This document shows positions 3,181 to 5,783 of a DNA stretch of 5,783 nucleotides, in pieces. The translations under genes and the position numbers were made by a program. The notes below the pieces were generated by a model that worked only from the letters and a program-made list of their open reading frames with translations, did not search any database and was not told the origin of the DNA. Every line of letters begins with the position of its first letter. Positions within the stretch are counted from its first letter, which is position 1. Source of the DNA: an uncultured Saprospiraceae bacterium (GTDB lineage: Bacteria; Bacteroidota; Bacteroidia; Chitinophagales; Saprospiraceae); NCBI GenBank assembly GCA_937921525.1, contig CAKZUM010000467.1:1-5783 (forward strand). Reading direction: 5' to 3'.

Positions 3181-5783
3181 ATGTTGTTAAGTTTTAGTGC
3201 CAATACAGTTGACCCTCTTATATTAGAAAAAACACTTATTGGCAGAAGAGAGGTGGTTGATAGAGTCGAACAAGAACTATTGGAGAAAATTCTGAAGACC
3301 CAAACCTATCAGTCTTTATTAATTGCACCAAGAGGTAGTGGAAAAACGCATATAACAAAAGTATTACACTATCGCTTGAAGTCCAACCAGACTTTAGATG
3401 ATCGGATATTAGTAGCTTACATGAATGAAGATGAACGAGGTATTGCTAATTTTTCGGACTTCATTCGCCATATTTTACTATCTTTTATCAAGCATCAAGA
3501 AGGGCAGTATGAAAATTTAAACGATTTAATTTATGAAGTTGCTGACTTAGCAATTCATAAACAAGAAGAAGCATTCAGACAGATTTTACTTGAATTCATA
3601 GGTGAAAAAGGCTTAGTTGTCTTGATCGAGAATTTAAACGTATTATTTGATAAAAAGACCGGTATGGGGCTTGAAGGGCAGAGCAAATTGCGTAGCCTCA
3701 TGCACGAGCATAATCAATTTAGTATACTCGCTACTAGCCAGAATTTATTCTATCAAATACAAGATGTTAAGGCACCATTCTATAACTTCTTTAATATCGA
3801 ACATCTACAGAAATTAGATTTTGCAACTGCTTTTGAATTTATAAAGGTTCAGGCAAGTTTAACAGAAGATGAGCATTTAGAACAGGGAATATCGACTCCA
3901 ATATTTAAAGGAAAAGTAAAGGCAATCTATCGATTAACGGGTGGCAATCATCGTTTATTAGTAATGTTTTTTAATTTTTTAAAAATTGATCTTAAATCAG
4001 ATTTATCTAAGGTTTTTGTGAAAACCATGAACGACTTAAAGCCCTACTATGAACAGTTTTTGAATGCTCTTTCTCCACAACAACAAAAAATTATTCAGTT
4101 TTTAAGTAGTAAACATACCCCTCAAATGGGTAAAGATATTGCCCGTTTTTGCTTTATTGCGACTAACACTTTAAGTAAGCAAACATCCGAATTAGTAGAA
4201 AAGGGGTATTTAGATAAAAATAAAATTGGTAAAGACACTTACTATGAGTTGAAAGAACCCTTAATGCGTATCTGTTTTGAAATAACGGATAACGCTAGTG
4301 GTGCTGCTAAGTTATTTATTGACTTTTTGTCTGTGCTATATAGTGAAGAGGATTTACAGCTAAGGTACTTAAAATTTAAATTCGGAGCAGAGCTAGATAA
4401 AGATAAAAGAACAAAATATGAAGAAGAAGCTCTTTTATATAAGAGATCACTTCCAAATAAACTATTAATAGATTTAGATACTATTCCAATACCTATATTA
4501 AAAAATGGTAATTCACTAGAAAAAGAAATTAGTTTAATATTAACTGATAGAAGGCTGAAAGCCGAACAAACAAAAGAAGCTAAAACAATTAGAAAATCTA
4601 GCTTATTACATTTTTTGGGAGAAGAATTACTTCATAGAATAAGACTAGAATATAAGAGTGGTAGAAAAATTTACAATGATTTAAATTTTTTTAATAATCT
4701 ATTAGAAGAAAAGGAATTTAAAGAAAATATCTTTTTACATCGACATTTATATGATCTCTATACTGGTATTAAAAAATCTAAAAAGGCAAGGAGACACTTA
4801 AATATAATAATAGAATTACCATCGAGCAGTATAGAAAGTCTTACAATCAAAGGAGAGACTTACTATAAACTAAAAAAATATAAAAAAGCATTAGAATGTT
4901 TTGATAATGCTATTAAAATTAATGGAGAAGATCCTGCACTATATTTCAATAAAGGAAAATCTTTTTATAAACTAAAAAAATATAAAAAAGCTATAGAGTG
5001 TTTTGATAAGGCTATTGAAATAGACCCAAATAATGAAGATGTTTATGCCAAAAAAGGAAAGTCTTATCGTAAACTGGAAAGCTTTGAGGAGTCAATCGAA
5101 GCGTATAAGAAATCAATAAATATTAACCCGAATAATGATTATTATTATTGGGAATTAGGAGCTTTGTATAGTGATACAAAGAACTATGATAATGCGATTG
5201 AATATTATAACCATGCAATAAAAATAAATCCAAATAGTGCTCTATATTATATTTCACTTGCAGACGCTTATGAGAAATTACAAGACTATACAAAAACTAT
5301 TGAGAATTGTAAAAAAGCAATTAGTATTGACCCAAAATTGGTATGGCTTTATAATCAAATAGGAGAAGCTTATCTTAATTTGAATAAGTATCAGTCTGCT
5401 ATTGAAGCATTTAAACAAGTTGTTCTTATAGATCAAGAAGACCGTACAGCTAATTTAAATCTTGGATTATCATATTTCTCAACAGGACAATATGAACTAG
5501 CTAAGAAACATTTTACATTATTTATAAAAACTGATCCGGATTCTGTCATAGGTTATATATTCCAAGGATTAGTTTCTATTGGACTAAATGAGTATGATCT
5601 TGCAAAGAATTATTTTTCAATTGCATCTGAGAAAGAACCAATTGATGTATTTTATTTGAATCTTTTAGGCTCTGGCTATTTATATTTGAATGAACAAGAG
5701 AAAGCATTAAAAAGTCTAAAGAAAGGACTTTTATATGATAAAGAGGATTATAACATAAATACTAGCTTTGTGCAATATTATTT
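3181..5783 (+). CDS. ATPase, winged-helix and TPR-repeat protein, 3' end cut off by the window
   Basis: An 867-codon open frame with no stop before the window edge, so the C-terminus is unseen. The start MLLSFSANTVDP leads directly into LIGRREVVDRVEQELL (19-34), normal spacing before the P-loop, which supports this ATG; there is no Shine-Dalgarno. Order of parts: Walker A APRGSGKT at 49-56; Walker B strand LVVLIENLN at 145-153, with Glu150-Asn151 where Asp-Glu is usual; sensor-1-like ILATSQN at 182-188; sensor-2-like LTGGNHRLL at 252-260; a winged helix at about 294-366; an unassigned charged helical linker at about 367-550; then TPR units whose small Gly/Ala position falls at 558, 592, 626, 660, 694, 728, 762, 796 and 830, exactly every 34 residues. 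Such proteins are likely cytosolic switches in which the TPR array binds a partner or ligand and the ATPase changes state. The linker and repeats are clearly more A/T-rich than the ATPase part. Role unknown; any effector would lie beyond the window or in another gene. Confidence 0.85.
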   Translation, partial: MLLSFSANTVDPLILEKTLIGRREVVDRVEQELLEKILKTQTYQSLLIAPRGSGKTHITKVLHYRLKSNQTLDDRILVAYMNEDERGIANFSDFIRHILLSFIKHQEGQYENLNDLIYEVADLAIHKQEEAFRQILLEFIGEKGLVVLIENLNVLFDKKTGMGLEGQSKLRSLMHEHNQFSILATSQNLFYQIQDVKAPFYNFFNIEHLQKLDFATAFEFIKVQASLTEDEHLEQGISTPIFKGKVKAIYRLTGGNHRLLVMFFNFLKIDLKSDLSKVFVKTMNDLKPYYEQFLNALSPQQQKIIQFLSSKHTPQMGKDIARFCFIATNTLSKQTSELVEKGYLDKNKIGKDTYYELKEPLMRICFEITDNASGAAKLFIDFLSVLYSEEDLQLRYLKFKFGAELDKDKRTKYEEEALLYKRSLPNKLLIDLDTIPIPILKNGNSLEKEISLILTDRRLKAEQTKEAKTIRKSSLLHFLGEELLHRIRLEYKSGRKIYNDLNFFNNLLEEKEFKENIFLHRHLYDLYTGIKKSKKARRHLNIIIELPSSSIESLTIKGETYYKLKKYKKALECFDNAIKINGEDPALYFNKGKSFYKLKKYKKAIECFDKAIEIDPNNEDVYAKKGKSYRKLESFEESIEAYKKSININPNNDYYYWELGALYSDTKNYDNAIEYYNHAIKINPNSALYYISLADAYEKLQDYTKTIENCKKAISIDPKLVWLYNQIGEAYLNLNKYQSAIEAFKQVVLIDQEDRTANLNLGLSYFSTGQYELAKKHFTLFIKTDPDSVIGYIFQGLVSIGLNEYDLAKNYFSIASEKEPIDVFYLNLLGSGYLYLNEQEKALKSLKKGLLYDKEDYNINTSFVQYY
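4864..4991 (+). repeat. Recent 102-bp duplication of a TPR unit inside the gene
   Basis: A 26-base exact repeat occurs at 4864-4889 and 4966-4991, one TPR period (102 bp) apart. Over the wider block 4861-4920 against 4963-5022 I count 52 of 60 identical bases, encoding YKLKKYKKA followed by L/I-ECFD in both. The other TPR units are much more diverged from one another, so TPR 1 and 2 probably arose by recent tandem duplication or are kept alike by recombination. Confidence 0.8.

Overview
The window looks like chromosomal DNA from a low-GC member of the Bacteroidota. Three things suggest this. None of the three gene starts has a Shine-Dalgarno sequence, and each is preceded by an A/T-rich leader. 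One start has a good match to the Bacteroidota -7 promoter element (TAnnTTTG). The paired ATPase and TPR-ATPase proteins resemble types I associate with Saprospiraceae-like genomes. The genus cannot be fixed from sequence reading alone.

Layout, all genes on the + strand: (1) Positions 1-457 hold no convincing gene. Positions 192-416 are packed with seven short, very regular hairpins of two related designs, arranged so that the left half is roughly the inverse of the right half. (2) Positions 458-1741 encode a complete 12-helix MATE-family transporter of the DinF type. (3) Positions 1742-1861 are a spacer with a perfect 22-bp palindrome next to a likely -7 box. (4) Positions 1862-3046 encode a complete 394-residue P-loop ATPase with a canonical Walker B and a C-terminal winged-helix-like region. 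(5) After 134 bp, a long gene starts at 3181 and is still open at the window end (867 codons, no stop). It encodes a second P-loop ATPase, a winged helix, an unassigned linker and at least nine TPR units in exact 34-residue register.

The MATE transporter is ordinary and probably unrelated to the rest. The two ATPase genes are the interesting part. They share the same N-terminal plan (IGR motif, then a P-loop after R-x-SGK, then a C-terminal winged helix). One keeps the Asp-Glu Walker B pair, while the other has Glu-Asn there and carries a large repeat sensor. This resembles ATPase/STAND-type signalling or conflict systems, but no toxic effector domain is visible in the window, so a defence role is a hypothesis only. 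The palindrome ahead of the first ATPase gene could be its operator.
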